Source of the DNA: Magnetococcales bacterium
Lineage (GTDB): Bacteria; Pseudomonadota; Magnetococcia; Magnetococcales; UBA8363
Direction: 5' to 3'
NCBI GenBank assembly: GCA_002753515.1
Contig: PEAK01000044.1
Location: 1 to 32,679, forward strand
Length of the DNA: 32,679 nucleotides
Made by a program: the position numbers and the translations under genes
Notes under the pieces: model-generated
The model's database searches: none
The model's input: only the letters and a program-made list of their open reading frames with translations
Told to the model about the DNA's origin: nothing
Shown: positions 24,391-32,678 of the stretch, piece after piece
How the letters are laid out: each line of letters opens with the position of its first letter
Numbering within the stretch: position 1 is the first letter of the stretch

Positions 24391-25065
24391 TCAATAATCA
24401 GGGTACTCTTTTCCCCGCAAGCTCATTATTTTCCAACCCCGCTCCCGGGCCATGGCGCGAAAACGGGGGTCGGGATCCACCACACGCGGGTGATCCACCT
24501 GTTCCAACAGGGGAATGTCATTCAAAGAGTCGGAATAAAACCAGCTCCCTTGCAACGTTTGGTTGTTTTCCGCCATCCATTGCCGCAATCGGGTCACCTT
24601 GCCCCCCTGGAAACAGGGAATACCCTGCGAACGTCCGGTGAAGCCCTGAGCCGTCGATTCCACCTCGGTGGCCAGGAGATGGTCAACACCGAGGAGCGCG
24701 GCAATGGGTTCGGTGACAAAACGATTGGTGGCGGTAATGATAAGGAGTGTATCGTGGCGCTGGCGATGGAACTGTAACAACGCCGGGGTACCCGGGGCAA
24801 CGATGGGTTGGATGCGCTCGACGATGAATTGGTGCCGCCATTGTTCCAGGGTGGACCTGGGATACCGCGCCAAAACCGCCAGTTGAAACTCCAGATAGCT
24901 CTGAATATCCAGGATCCCCCGGGCATAATCCTCGAAAAATTGTTTGTTCTTCGCGGCATGGGTATCCCGGTCAACAACGCCCAAATCCACCAGGAATGCA
25001 CCCCAGAGATAATCGCTGTCATCCGCCAGCAAGGTGTTGTCCAGATCAAACAATGCCAAAGCCAT
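24391..25065 (-). CDS. HAD-superfamily IB phosphatase (TIGR01490-like)
   Basis: A 224-residue phosphatase related to phosphoserine phosphatase. The nucleophile and acid are D7 and D9 in LFDLDNTLL. IITATNRFVTEPIA supplies motif II, GGKVTRL the lysine, and YSDSLNDIPLLE the metal-binding aspartates. The long helical cap begins DSDYLWGAFLVDLGVVD, as in subfamily IB hydrolases such as CicA. The frame is open to 25287; the ATG at 25065 is chosen because homology starts there and AAGGGAAAG lies just ahead. Substrate unknown. It precedes mltB by 76 bases on the same strand. Confidence 0.9.
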   Translation of the reverse strand: MALALFDLDNTLLADDSDYLWGAFLVDLGVVDRDTHAAKNKQFFEDYARGILDIQSYLEFQLAVLARYPRSTLEQWRHQFIVERIQPIVAPGTPALLQFHRQRHDTLLIITATNRFVTEPIAALLGVDHLLATEVESTAQGFTGRSQGIPCFQGGKVTRLRQWMAENNQTLQGSWFYSDSLNDIPLLEQVDHPRVVDPDPRFRAMARERGWKIMSLRGKEYPDY

Positions 25066-25119
25066 GATTCTTTCCCTTTTTGGTTTGCACCTCTTGCAAT
25101 CTGCCCCGGTTTCATCAAC

Positions 25120-25147
25120 AATATCTCTAACAGAGTCAAGAGATATT
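25120..25147. repeat. 9-bp perfect inverted repeat in a divergent promoter region
   Basis: AATATCTCT (25120-25128) and its exact complement AGAGATATT (25139-25147) are separated by 10 bases. It sits between the divergent HAD phosphatase and the small gene at 25257. The lack of a T-run and the position favour an operator over a terminator. Confidence 0.5.
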
Positions 25148-25256
25148 CGCAAACCGGCGTGGCAAAACCTCTCAAGATGACGTTGAAAACGGTCGATGGG
25201 ATAACCAAGGGCTCCATGAATCTTTTGGAAGGGTACGTTGAGAAGGGAGGAGGACC

Positions 25257-25565
25257 ATGTTGAACGCAATTCCTGCGATAAACACACTGGGCAACTCTAA
25301 TCCCATGACCCAGCAAACAGCCCTGGCCAATGTGACCCAGGAAATCCGCACCAACAACCAGGAACAATTGGCCTCGCAACACGTCAACCAACTCTACGAA
25401 GTGCGACTGACGCGCCCGGTACGCGGTCGCCCCGAAGAGGAAAAAGAGCGTTCCCCGAGCGAACAACAACGGGGTGGCTCCCCATCATCGGGCAACAATC
25501 GCAAGAAAAAAGTGCTGCAGACCAGAACCTCCGCCCGGGAAAGCCTGCTGGATATCCTGGCCTGA
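25257..25565 (+). CDS. Small hydrophilic protein, 102 aa, unknown function
   Basis: A 102-residue protein with a Gln/Asn/Thr-rich N-terminal half (residues 15-45), a strongly charged and probably disordered middle (about 55-85, rich in Glu, Arg, Ser and Gly) and a C-terminal helix ending RESLLDILA. An excellent ribosome site (GGGAGGAGG, 5 bases before the ATG) supports expression. No signal peptide, membrane segment or known domain. The composition suggests a flexible adaptor or substrate rather than an enzyme. It is divergent from the HAD phosphatase, with an inverted repeat between them. Confidence 0.7.
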   Translation: MLNAIPAINTLGNSNPMTQQTALANVTQEIRTNNQEQLASQHVNQLYEVRLTRPVRGRPEEEKERSPSEQQRGGSPSSGNNRKKKVLQTRTSARESLLDILA

Positions 25566-25638
25566 TCTTTAAAGGCTGATTGTCAGGCATCACCTGTGGA
25601 AATGGTGCCACGTTCGCGGAAGTTTTTTTCAGGATCCG

Positions 25639-25944
25639 GTGACTTGTGAATGGGAGTCTGCTTTAAATAATGGCATGAGCGATACGGACGATAATCGCAG
25701 CCAGCAGATCCCCTGTCTGCGCTGCCGCCACTTTCAGATCACCTGGCAAGCCGATTTCCCCAGGAGTTGCCGGGCTATGGGTTTTAAAACCAAGAGTTGG
25801 CCATTCCAGGAGGTGTTGCAAAGCTCGGGTAAGCCGTGTCTGGTGTTTGAAGAAAAACGTCCCCTCCCCGACAAACCAACCGGAACGGTTGGCACCCCCT
25901 CGGACAATCCAGAAAAAACCACCGGATTCTCCCGGATCGTGTAA
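25639..25944 (+). CDS. Small conserved cysteine-rich protein (putative zinc ribbon)
   Basis: About 101 residues from a GTG start, or 89 from the ATG at 25675. The core holds CLRCRHF, ITWQADFPRSCRAMGFKTK and SSGKPCLVFEEK; the four cysteines could bind a metal. I recognise this as a short conserved bacterial protein sometimes labelled uracil-DNA-glycosylase-related, but it has none of the catalytic motifs of that enzyme and I assign no function. GTG 25639 has AGGA about 5 bases ahead, whereas the ATG has no visible site, so the GTG start is preferred with some doubt. The Pro/Thr-rich C-terminal tail looks disordered. Confidence 0.7.
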   Translation: MTCEWESALNNGMSDTDDNRSQQIPCLRCRHFQITWQADFPRSCRAMGFKTKSWPFQEVLQSSGKPCLVFEEKRPLPDKPTGTVGTPSDNPEKTTGFSRIV

Positions 25945-26020
25945 TGTGACCACGATGCCGTACCAGGGATTCCGACTCGTTCCCGGAGAAAAATACATCG
26001 CAAGTGGAAGGATCACCAGC

Positions 26021-26404
26021 ATGGGTCAAACTATCGCAGCCATTGCCCTGGGCGGAGCGGCGGGATCGGTGGCGCGTTACCTGATGGCTCAAGCCGTGGC
26101 ATCCTGGCTGGGACGCGGATTCCCGTGGGGTACCTTGTCCGTTAATATTCTGGGATCCATGGCCATGGGGGTGCTGTTTCAACTTTTCACCGAACGCCTG
26201 CCCACCCAGGAAATCTGGCGTCTGGCATTGATGGTGGGCGTATTGGGGGGCTTCACCACGTTTTCATCGTTTTCCCTGGAATCAGTGCAACTTTTTCTTC
26301 AGGGTGAATACCGGTCGGCTTCGGCCTACATTGCCGCAAGCGTGGGCCTGTGCCTTGTGGGCACCTGGATGGGATGGTTGTTGGCACGCACGGTCGGTTC
26401 CTGA
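26021..26404 (+). CDS. crcB: Fluoride channel CrcB/Fluc
   Basis: A 127-residue membrane protein with four predicted helices, normal for a dual-topology Fluc channel. Motifs are GGAAGSVARY in helix 1, GTLSVNILGS in helix 2 and GGFTTFSSFSLE in helix 3, including the pore asparagine and the Phe-box region. It exports fluoride across the inner membrane. The frame is open from 25847; the ATG at 26021 matches the family and has AAGGA 9 bases ahead. I saw no fluoride riboswitch upstream. Confidence 0.95.
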   Translation: MGQTIAAIALGGAAGSVARYLMAQAVASWLGRGFPWGTLSVNILGSMAMGVLFQLFTERLPTQEIWRLALMVGVLGGFTTFSSFSLESVQLFLQGEYRSASAYIAASVGLCLVGTWMGWLLARTVGS

Positions 26405-26438
26405 CAGTCGGACATGTGACGAATGAGGATACATTGCC

Positions 26439-27746
26439 ATGAAATGTGAATTATTGGAAAAAATAAAAATAAAACAAGCAGTCATAGGAGTGATCGGCCT
26501 GGGTTACGTCGGACTCCCCCTGGCGCTGCGCTTCCTCGAAGAAGGATTCACCGTCGCCGGCTTTGACATCGATCCGAAAAAAATCGACAAGCTCAGGCAT
26601 GGCGAACGCTACATCGAACATCTGCCCGCCGAACCTTTCCAGCAAGCGATGATCGAGGGAAAGTTCTGGGGAACCAACGAGTTCTCCCGCATCAGTGACG
26701 TCGATGCCATTATCCTCTGCGTCCCAACCCCCCTCAACCGCAATCGGGAACCGGATCTCTCCTTCATCACCGGCTCCATGGATGCCATCATCCCCTTCAT
26801 TCGCCCGGGGCAAATCCTCTCCCTGGAAAGCACCACCTACCCCGGAACAACCTCGGAACATATCGCCCCCCGGGTGCAAAACATGGGTCTGGAGATCGGT
26901 GGCAACTTCTTTGTCGTTTACTCCCCGGAACGGGAAGACCCGGCCAATCCCGAATTCTCCACCCGCACCATTCCCAAGGTGTGCGGCGGCATGACCCCGG
27001 CTTGCCGCGAAATCGGGGAAACACTGTATGGGACCATCATTGACCGCATCGTCCCGGTCTCCTCCACAGCCGTGGCGGAAATGGTCAAAATATTGGAAAA
27101 TACCTACCGTTCGGTCAACATCGCCCTGGTCAACGAACTCAAACTGGTGGCCGATCACATGGATATGGATATTTTTGAGGTCATCCATGCCGCAGCGACC
27201 AAACCTTTCGGTTTCAAGCCGTTTTTCCCCGGGCCCGGACTGGGGGGGCACTGTATCCCCATCGATCCCTTCTACCTGACGTGGAAAGCCCGGGAATTCG
27301 GGGTGAATACCCGATTCATCGAACTGGCGGGCGAGGTCAATACCGCCATGCCCGATCACGTCATCAGCAAGGTTATGGACGGCTTGAACGATCATGGCAA
27401 GGCATTGCGCGGAGCAAAAATATTGGTTTTGGGGCTGGCCTATAAAAAGAATGTCGATGATGTTCGCGAATCGCCCAGTTTCGTCTTGTTAACCCGCCTG
27501 ATGGCCAAAGGGGCGGAAACGGATTATTCCGATCCCCATGTCCCCACTATACCCCCCATGCGCAACTATTCCATCCAAAAAGCCAGCGTGGCGATCACGG
27601 CGGAAAACCTGCAACGCTACGATTGCGTTGTCGTGGCCACCGATCATGACCGCTTTGACTGGGGATTGATTGGCCGGCATGCCAACCTGATCGTCGATGC
27701 CCGCGGTCGATTCAACATCGTCAAGGGGCGTATCATTCGCGCCTGA
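26439..27746 (+). CDS. wbpA: Nucleotide-sugar 6-dehydrogenase, WbpA/TviB-like
   Basis: A 435-residue UDP-glucose/GDP-mannose dehydrogenase-family enzyme. The NAD-binding motif is [13 protein letters not shown] near the N-terminus, the middle has VYSPERE, and the catalytic cysteine is C272 in [18 protein letters not shown]. Its closest-looking relatives oxidise UDP-GlcNAc or UDP-GalNAc to the uronic acid for O-antigen or capsule. Since the next gene makes GDP-mannose, GDP-mannose as substrate is an alternative, but the active-site context is WbpA-like rather than AlgD-like. GAGGAT lies about 10 bases before the ATG. It precedes manC by 45 bases in a probable operon. Confidence 0.9.
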   Translation: MKCELLEKIKIKQAVIGVIGLGYVGLPLALRFLEEGFTVAGFDIDPKKIDKLRHGERYIEHLPAEPFQQAMIEGKFWGTNEFSRISDVDAIILCVPTPLNRNREPDLSFITGSMDAIIPFIRPGQILSLESTTYPGTTSEHIAPRVQNMGLEIGGNFFVVYSPEREDPANPEFSTRTIPKVCGGMTPACREIGETLYGTIIDRIVPVSSTAVAEMVKILENTYRSVNIALVNELKLVADHMDMDIFEVIHAAATKPFGFKPFFPGPGLGGHCIPIDPFYLTWKAREFGVNTRFIELAGEVNTAMPDHVISKVMDGLNDHGKALRGAKILVLGLAYKKNVDDVRESPSFVLLTRLMAKGAETDYSDPHVPTIPPMRNYSIQKASVAITAENLQRYDCVVVATDHDRFDWGLIGRHANLIVDARGRFNIVKGRIIRA

Positions 27747-27791
27747 CCCCATACTTCATTCCATATCATTCGTTCAGGAAGGCTTAAACCA

Positions 27792-29195
27792 ATGCCCATC
27801 GTACCGGTAATCCTGTCTGGCGGGTCTGGAACCCGGCTCTGGCCCTTGTCGCGTGAGGCCTATCCCAAGCAATTCTTGCAATTGACCAACAATCTGTCGC
27901 TGTTCCAGGCAACCTTGAAACGCCTGGATGGTTTGGCGGGATGCGAGCCGCCCCTGGTCATCTGCAACGAACAACACCGTTTCATGGTGGCGGAGCAAGC
28001 GCGAGCCATCCACGCCCGCCTATCCGGGATCATCCTGGAGCCGGTGGGACGCAATACCGCACCCGCCGTAGCCGCCGCCGCCCTGGAAAAACAAGACGAC
28101 GCCGTCCTCCTGATCCTGCCCGCCGACCATTTGATCGCCAACGAAGCCGAATTCCACCGTGTCGTCCACAACGCCCTGGTTTACGCCGAAACAGGTCATC
28201 TGGTCACCTTCGGCATCGTACCCAAAACCCCGGAAACCGGCTTTGGCTACATCCACCGGGGAAACGTGGCTGGAGAGGGACCCGGCTTCCACATCCAACG
28301 ATTCGTCGAAAAACCCAATCTGGACACGGCACGCGCCTATGTCGATTCCGGTGATTATTATTGGAACAGCGGCATGTTTCTGTTCGGCGCCCGGACCATG
28401 CTCACCGAAATGAACCAACATGCCCCGGAAATCACCCGCTCGGTCCAGGAAGCCCTGTCCCACTCCAACAAGGATTTGGATTTCATCCGCCTGGATCGTC
28501 AATCGTTTCAAGCCAGTCCGAAAATTTCCATCGACTATGCCGTCATGGAAAAAACACAGCGGGGGGTGGTTTTGCCGTTGGATGCCGGTTGGAGCGACGT
28601 CGGTTCCTGGGCAGCACTGTGGGGCGTGGGCGACAAGGATGCCGAGGGGAACTGTGTGGTCGGCGATGTCCTGCTGCAAGAGGTCTCGGGATGTTACGTG
28701 CGCTCGGAAAATCGTCTGATCGCCGCCGTGGGCGTCCGTGACCACGTCATCATCGAAACCGCCGATGCCGTTCTGGTAGCGGCCAAGGAGCGCGTCCAGG
28801 AAGTTGGCAACATCGTTAAAAAACTGAACGAGTTGGGACGCCGTGAACACCTGATCCGGCAACGGGTGTTCCGTCCCTGGGGCAGCTTTAAATGTTTGAA
28901 TATTGAAGACCGTTTCCAGGTCAAACGTATCCGGGTCAATCCGGGTGCCACGCTCTCTTTACAGATGCATCACCATCGTGCCGAACATTGGATCGTCGTC
29001 AAGGGGACTGCCGAGGTCACCCGTGGTGAGGAAACCTTTCTGTTGACCGAGGACATGTCCACCTACATCCCCTTGGGTGTGCGCCACCGTTTGGCCAACC
29101 CGGGGAAAATTCCCCTGGATGTCATTGAAATTCAATCGGGGAGCTATCTGGGTGAAGATGACATCGTCCGTTTCGAGGATGATTACGGTCGCTGA
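27792..29195 (+). CDS. manC: Mannose-1-phosphate guanylyltransferase / mannose-6-phosphate isomerase (type II)
   Basis: A 467-residue bifunctional enzyme. The N-terminal guanylyltransferase carries LSGGSGTRLWPLSRE with the following PKQF, then FVEKPN and the DYAVME/AGWSDVGSW segments. The C-terminal cupin isomerase (about 355-460) has RPWGSFK, VNPGATLSLQMHHHRAEHW (metal site) and YIPLGVRHRLANPG. It links fructose-6-phosphate to GDP-mannose for capsule, O-antigen or exopolysaccharide. Normal length. AGGAAGG lies about 10 bases before the ATG. A stable hairpin follows its stop. Confidence 0.95.
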   Translation: MPIVPVILSGGSGTRLWPLSREAYPKQFLQLTNNLSLFQATLKRLDGLAGCEPPLVICNEQHRFMVAEQARAIHARLSGIILEPVGRNTAPAVAAAALEKQDDAVLLILPADHLIANEAEFHRVVHNALVYAETGHLVTFGIVPKTPETGFGYIHRGNVAGEGPGFHIQRFVEKPNLDTARAYVDSGDYYWNSGMFLFGARTMLTEMNQHAPEITRSVQEALSHSNKDLDFIRLDRQSFQASPKISIDYAVMEKTQRGVVLPLDAGWSDVGSWAALWGVGDKDAEGNCVVGDVLLQEVSGCYVRSENRLIAAVGVRDHVIIETADAVLVAAKERVQEVGNIVKKLNELGRREHLIRQRVFRPWGSFKCLNIEDRFQVKRIRVNPGATLSLQMHHHRAEHWIVVKGTAEVTRGEETFLLTEDMSTYIPLGVRHRLANPGKIPLDVIEIQSGSYLGEDDIVRFEDDYGR

Positions 29196-29208
29196 CACAC
29201 GCTTGGCC

Positions 29209-29232
29209 GGGGAGGGCAACCTCCCCCTTGGA
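29209..29232 (+). terminator. Stable hairpin after manC
   Basis: GGGGAGG (29209-29215), a GCAA tetraloop and CCTCCCC (29220-29226): 7 perfect base pairs, all but one G-C. Only a very short T tract follows, so efficient intrinsic termination is uncertain. It also separates manC from the convergent Rpn gene. Confidence 0.5.
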
Positions 29233-29289
29233 TCATAACCTGGTACCAAACAGCGCGAGGAAACGGCACGATCATTTTGCAAACCCGGG

Positions 29290-30222
29290 TTACGACTCGT
29301 CCGAAAAAACATCGTCCCATGATCGGGCCGCAAAAATACGGAGGCTCCACTTTTCCAGTGCTGGCAGCTCGGCTTTGTCAATCTTGTCATTGATCCAGTC
29401 GGGGAGAGTGCCGAAGCGGTGTTGCAACAGATGCGTCAGCATGGTGGCTTTGCCCGTCTTCTCACCCTCCTGACGTCCTTCCAACTTGCCGACCCCATAA
29501 CTCGACAACACCATACTGGCCTGATCATGCAGGTCTTCCTTGTATCGTTCGTAAGAGGCGCGTTCCGGGCCGGAAAGTTTAAGTATGTCCAGTTGTTCCT
29601 TGGCCTCGTCAAGACCGCGAGCGGTAAAACCTTCCCGGATTTCCTCATTTTTTAAAAAATAGATCCATTCATCCAGGGTGTCCCGCGCCACGTCATTGAA
29701 GCGGTTGACCGTGATCAAATAATATTCCGGGTAGAGTTCGGGAATGGAATTGCAGTGGAACACGGCCTTTTGCGCCGCACTGAGATGCAATTCATCACAG
29801 GTGTGCATGCCTTTGAAGATTGTCGTCCCCTTGTAGACGTAATCGTCCCCCGCACCCAAATCAAAATACAAGATACTCACCGAAATAACTTTGGGCACAC
29901 TGGCGTAGGGTTGGCCTTCAGCGACATGTTCTGTAACAGCCTTGGCCGTGCCATACAAAAGACGTTGCAGGTAATCCAGGCGCCGTTGAAATTGTATTTC
30001 GATCAGAATCAGTTCCCCGTGCCCGTTTTTAACTTTGATATCAATTCTGTTGTATTTATCAAGGGCATGCTCATTGTTGCCCTCGCTCTCCAAAATTTCC
30101 TGGATGCGGATATCATCCTTGAGCAATTCGCTCAAGAAACCTTCCAAAATTGCAAAATTGGCCTTGCTGCGCAACAGGCGCTTCAAGGCCCAATCAAAGC
30201 TGATGAACCGACGTTGTTTCAC
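29290..30222 (-). CDS. Rpn/YhgA-family PD-(D/E)XK nuclease (putative recombination-promoting)
   Basis: A 310-residue protein of the Rpn/'PD-(D/E)XK nuclease transposase' family. The nuclease core is near the N-terminus: D61 in NRIDIKV, then E75 and Q77 in LIEIQFQ, the D..ExQ form of the motif. A second part contains YLITVNRFND and EWIYFLKN, and the C-terminal third has EGRQEGEKTGKATMLTHLLQHRFG, a charged helix usual at the end of these proteins. E. coli Rpn proteins increase RecA-independent recombination. The start is GTG with AGGGAA about 6 bases ahead. It begins 8 bases after the porin stop and may be co-transcribed. Confidence 0.88.
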   Translation of the reverse strand: MKQRRFISFDWALKRLLRSKANFAILEGFLSELLKDDIRIQEILESEGNNEHALDKYNRIDIKVKNGHGELILIEIQFQRRLDYLQRLLYGTAKAVTEHVAEGQPYASVPKVISVSILYFDLGAGDDYVYKGTTIFKGMHTCDELHLSAAQKAVFHCNSIPELYPEYYLITVNRFNDVARDTLDEWIYFLKNEEIREGFTARGLDEAKEQLDILKLSGPERASYERYKEDLHDQASMVLSSYGVGKLEGRQEGEKTGKATMLTHLLQHRFGTLPDWINDKIDKAELPALEKWSLRIFAARSWDDVFSDES

Positions 30223-30230
30223 AACATTCC

Positions 30231-31061
30231 CTAGAAATTTTTACTCACGCCCAATACAAGCTGGTCCCGCGCCAGAAAACGCAGCGGTCCCTGCCAATCT
30301 TTGGCGCGGCCATCAGCGGTATTCCAGGTCAGCATCGCAGTCGCCCCCAGGATATCCTTGGAAAGGGCGATGTTGTAATCGGAATAATGGCCCACGGAGT
30401 TAGCTTCGGTACTCTTGAAATAATTACCGAACGACAAACCATAATGTCCGCTGACCTTGAAATCCTCGGGCAATGGATAGGCCAGCGACAGGTCCAGGTA
30501 AGACGCCGAGTTGCCCTGCAAGGATCCCCCGAAGCTGGGCGAGTAGGAATACTTGCCATTCATCTCCAACTCGTTGAGTTTGTACCCCAGGCCAAGATAA
30601 AATTCATCGTAGTAGAGTTTTAATACTTTGTCCGCCCCTGGGTAGGCATAATGTATGGCACCCGCATCGATGGCAACGCCCTGAATTTCCTTGCTCCACC
30701 CCCCGGAAACATCCAGTTCCATATAAGGATCGTCATTCGCCGGGATGGCGGGCTTGAAATTGACATTGCCGCCAAACAGCGACAGGTACAGCCCCGTGGG
30801 ATCGTGGGTTATTTTGCCAGTTGCCTGGAGTGCCGGTTTATGATTGGTATTGGAAATTCCCCGGGACACATAATCGCTCATGCCCGAAAGGGTCAGCGTC
30901 ATGGTCAGGTCGCCCACTTTCATCCCGGGTTCTGGAGCTGCCGCCTTTTGACTTTGCGCCGTTTCATCGGGGGCCGCTTTGTCAGCGGCGCTGCCGACAA
31001 CGGGCACGATCAACAGGCAGGTCACCGTACCATGGACCAAAATATGCTTGACTCCGTACAC
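30231..31061 (-). CDS. TorF-family putative outer-membrane porin (TIGR02001-like)
   Basis: A 276-residue secreted beta-strand-rich protein. A Sec signal peptide spans about residues 1-24 (HILVHGTVTCLLIVPVVGSA before AD). The mature part opens with an Ala/Pro/Lys-rich linker, then LTLSGMSDYVSRGIS and HKPALQATG, the signature of the TorF family, followed by alternating amphipathic strands and a C-terminal aromatic residue (SKNF), as in outer-membrane barrels. The start is GTG at 31061: GGGGAGGAG stands 6-7 bases ahead, while the open frame up to 31166 lacks a signal-like N-terminus. The transported substrate is unknown. Confidence 0.85.
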   Translation of the reverse strand: MYGVKHILVHGTVTCLLIVPVVGSAADKAAPDETAQSQKAAAPEPGMKVGDLTMTLTLSGMSDYVSRGISNTNHKPALQATGKITHDPTGLYLSLFGGNVNFKPAIPANDDPYMELDVSGGWSKEIQGVAIDAGAIHYAYPGADKVLKLYYDEFYLGLGYKLNELEMNGKYSYSPSFGGSLQGNSASYLDLSLAYPLPEDFKVSGHYGLSFGNYFKSTEANSVGHYSDYNIALSKDILGATAMLTWNTADGRAKDWQGPLRFLARDQLVLGVSKNF

Positions 31062-31313
31062 GAGCGCTCCTCCCCAATAAAGGCTTTGTTCGGTGATTGA
31101 TTGACGATCCAGACTCCCGAAACCCATGACGTCAACCCGGGATACCCCCGCAGGCGGACCAACCATCGTTGAAAATCACGGGCATTCCTATTTTGATCGG
31201 AAGCATGCGGCAAAACTCAATCACTAATATAACGGGCAGGTGCGCGACAAAATCTCTACCCGTTCAAGAACGGAGGAGATGGCACAAAACCAGGGTGCAA
31301 GGAAGTTCTATAA

Positions 31314-31520
31314 TCAGCCCGCCTTACGCCGACCATGAACCAGCCAGACCGCAAAGGTTCCCAACTCACCTCGCAATTTTTCCACCTGGGGAGAAGCGGA
31401 AATGGATTGAATCGGCAGGTTCAGGTCAAAGTCGGCATCCAACTCAAGGATCAACTTTTGGATGGCTTCATTGATGGACTTGTTTGATTTTTCAAGGATA
31501 TCATCGATTCCGCAGGTCAT
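31314..31520 (-). CDS. Small protein, 68 aa, unknown function
   Basis: A 68-residue protein starting MTCGIDDILEKSNKSINEA, with an amphipathic first helix (about 5-28), an acidic stretch (LELDADFDL) and a basic end (HGRRKAG). The ribosome site is weak (GAGAG about 9 bases ahead), but an extended -10 promoter and a palindromic operator lie just upstream, which argues that it is expressed and regulated. No family recognised. A transcriptional or toxin/antitoxin role cannot be claimed from sequence alone. Confidence 0.5.
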   Translation of the reverse strand: MTCGIDDILEKSNKSINEAIQKLILELDADFDLNLPIQSISASPQVEKLRGELGTFAVWLVHGRRKAG

Positions 31521-31568
31521 TGTTTACTCTCGCAAGGGGGGGTAGGTTGACGGAGCCATGGAAGATGG

Positions 31569-31585
31569 TCGTCAAAATTTGACGA
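31569..31585 (-). promoter_or_regulatory. Palindromic operator upstream of the 68-aa gene
   Basis: TCGTCAAA, one central A, then TTTGACGA: two perfect 8-base arms. It lies 49 bases before the ATG at 31520 and about 20-35 bases downstream of the predicted transcription start, where a bound protein would block elongation or initiation. Confidence 0.55.
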
Positions 31586-31610
31586 TCAGGCAATCTCATC
31601 CGACTTTATG

Positions 31611-31619
31611 ATTATACCA
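31611..31619 (-). promoter_or_regulatory. Extended -10 promoter of the 68-aa gene
   Basis: On the minus strand TGGTATAAT: a perfect TATAAT with the TGn extension, which can work without a good -35. Predicted start near 31604. Confidence 0.6.
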
Positions 31620-31759
31620 TAAACGACAGGGAACACAGCCGAAAATGAAGTACGTGCAGAATGTGTTACTCCAGGGTTTCTGGAAACGGAAAGTTTGGGA
31701 TATTATCCCTATTGCCCCCAGAGAACAGGAGCATTGAATATGGCAAGACCGTCTGATTA

Positions 31760-32099
31760 TTATTCATCCTCAGTCTCCCCTCTGGATTCTTGGCGCAGAC
31801 GGTTGGTTTCCCAGTGTCGTTGAAGTAGTTGGGACAACAGAGATCGTACCTCCTCTTTTGTTTCCGGAGGGAGCGCGATGTTCTATCATGACCAAGTTTT
31901 CAGGTGCTGTGCCATCGTGGAGCAGTCGCTTTAGTCCCAGTAAAGCCTCAAGATTCACTCTGGGTTTCCCTGCCAACGCCATAAGACAGCAAACGGTGCT
32001 GTCAAACATCCATTGCGAAATCTTAGACGCCTTTCGGTCGCCGTCCTCCGAAGAGGTTACAGCGGAAAAATGCTTGCCCTCCTTTGACAATAGATTCAT
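31760..32099 (-). pseudogene. Frameshifted ORF remnant, possibly mobile-element accessory protein
   Basis: Frame 1 from 32099 reads a plausible protein through FDSTVCCLMALAGKP and LEALLGLKRLLHDGTAPENL, then becomes Ser/Thr-rich and unlike its start. From 31882 the +1 frame, directly after two stops (TGA TAG), takes over with a convincing C-terminus: LPPETKEEVRSLLSQLLQRHW and a stop at 31760. The simplest reading is one small gene broken by a frameshift around 31880-31890; two overlapping ORFs is the alternative. The C-terminal style recalls short accessory proteins beside recombinase genes, but I cannot name a family. Confidence 0.35.
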
Positions 32100-32164
32100 G
32101 GATGTAAATAGGAAAGCTGTACCATGGGTGCCACGGATAGAAAATATCCAAAAAAAATAATATT

Positions 32165-32344
32165 ATGGTTTTTTGTGACGCAGTGTTGTACAATATTATC
32201 TGTTCTCATTGGGTCTTGAGGTCGGAAGATGTCTATGCCAAGGGACGAGAGGTCACAATCCCTAAATGGCAGCACTGGGCAAAGGCTGCAAAGAAAAAAC
32301 TTGGCCAGATGATGCAAGAGGATGCCATCGGCGATGCTGCATGA
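32165..32344 (+). CDS. Small ORF, 59 aa, unknown function
   Basis: A 59-residue frame starting MVFCDAVLYNIICSHWVLRS and ending in a basic helical stretch (KWQHWAKAAKKKLGQMMQEDA). The second half looks like a genuine protein end. No ribosome binding site is visible before the ATG (the upstream DNA is A-rich), so it may be the tail of a decayed larger gene rather than an intact one. No family recognised. Confidence 0.35.
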   Translation: MVFCDAVLYNIICSHWVLRSEDVYAKGREVTIPKWQHWAKAAKKKLGQMMQEDAIGDAA

Positions 32345-32468
32345 ACATCACCAAGCAAAATCACCCATTCCGTTTCCAGTTAAACTAGGGAGCAAGACAA
32401 GAGACATGAACAGTTTTCACATGGATCAACTCTGGAAGATTTTTGATAAGGCTCGAGGAAAAAATAAA

Positions 32469-32678
32469 CTATCCCAAACCAGTCGATGAGCCAGTCATGG
32501 GATAAATGTTTATTGACCACCACTCGAGGCCATTTTTTCGCTCCAAACGTGCCTCAATAGATTCCATGGCCCTTTTGGTTAGAGAGACCCCGCTCCTGTA
32601 AACTTTGGTTACTTTTCGAACTGTTGGCCTGATTCCTTTGTATGTCATGCTCCTGGCAATGCCGATGGTTTTGTCAAC
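32469..32678 (-). CDS. C-terminal fragment of an unidentified protein, cut by the window edge
   Basis: A 69-codon open frame enters from the right edge and ends at TAG (32471-32469). It is rich in basic residues (GIRPTVRKVTKVYRSG, LTKRAMESIEARLERK) and closes with LEWWSINIYPMTGSS. The style recalls the C-termini of some DDE transposases (a basic strand followed by a short W-containing end), but this is a weak resemblance. No start is visible. Confidence 0.4.
   Translation of the reverse strand, partial: VDKTIGIARSMTYKGIRPTVRKVTKVYRSGVSLTKRAMESIEARLERKNGLEWWSINIYPMTGSSTGLG

Noticed and set aside
25930-26020. Possible fluoride riboswitch ahead of crcB
   Set aside because: The conserved core of that riboswitch could not be matched by eye.
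31739-31830. Short plus-strand ORF with an AGGAG site
   Set aside because: Only about 27 codons and antisense to the frameshifted remnant, with no other support.
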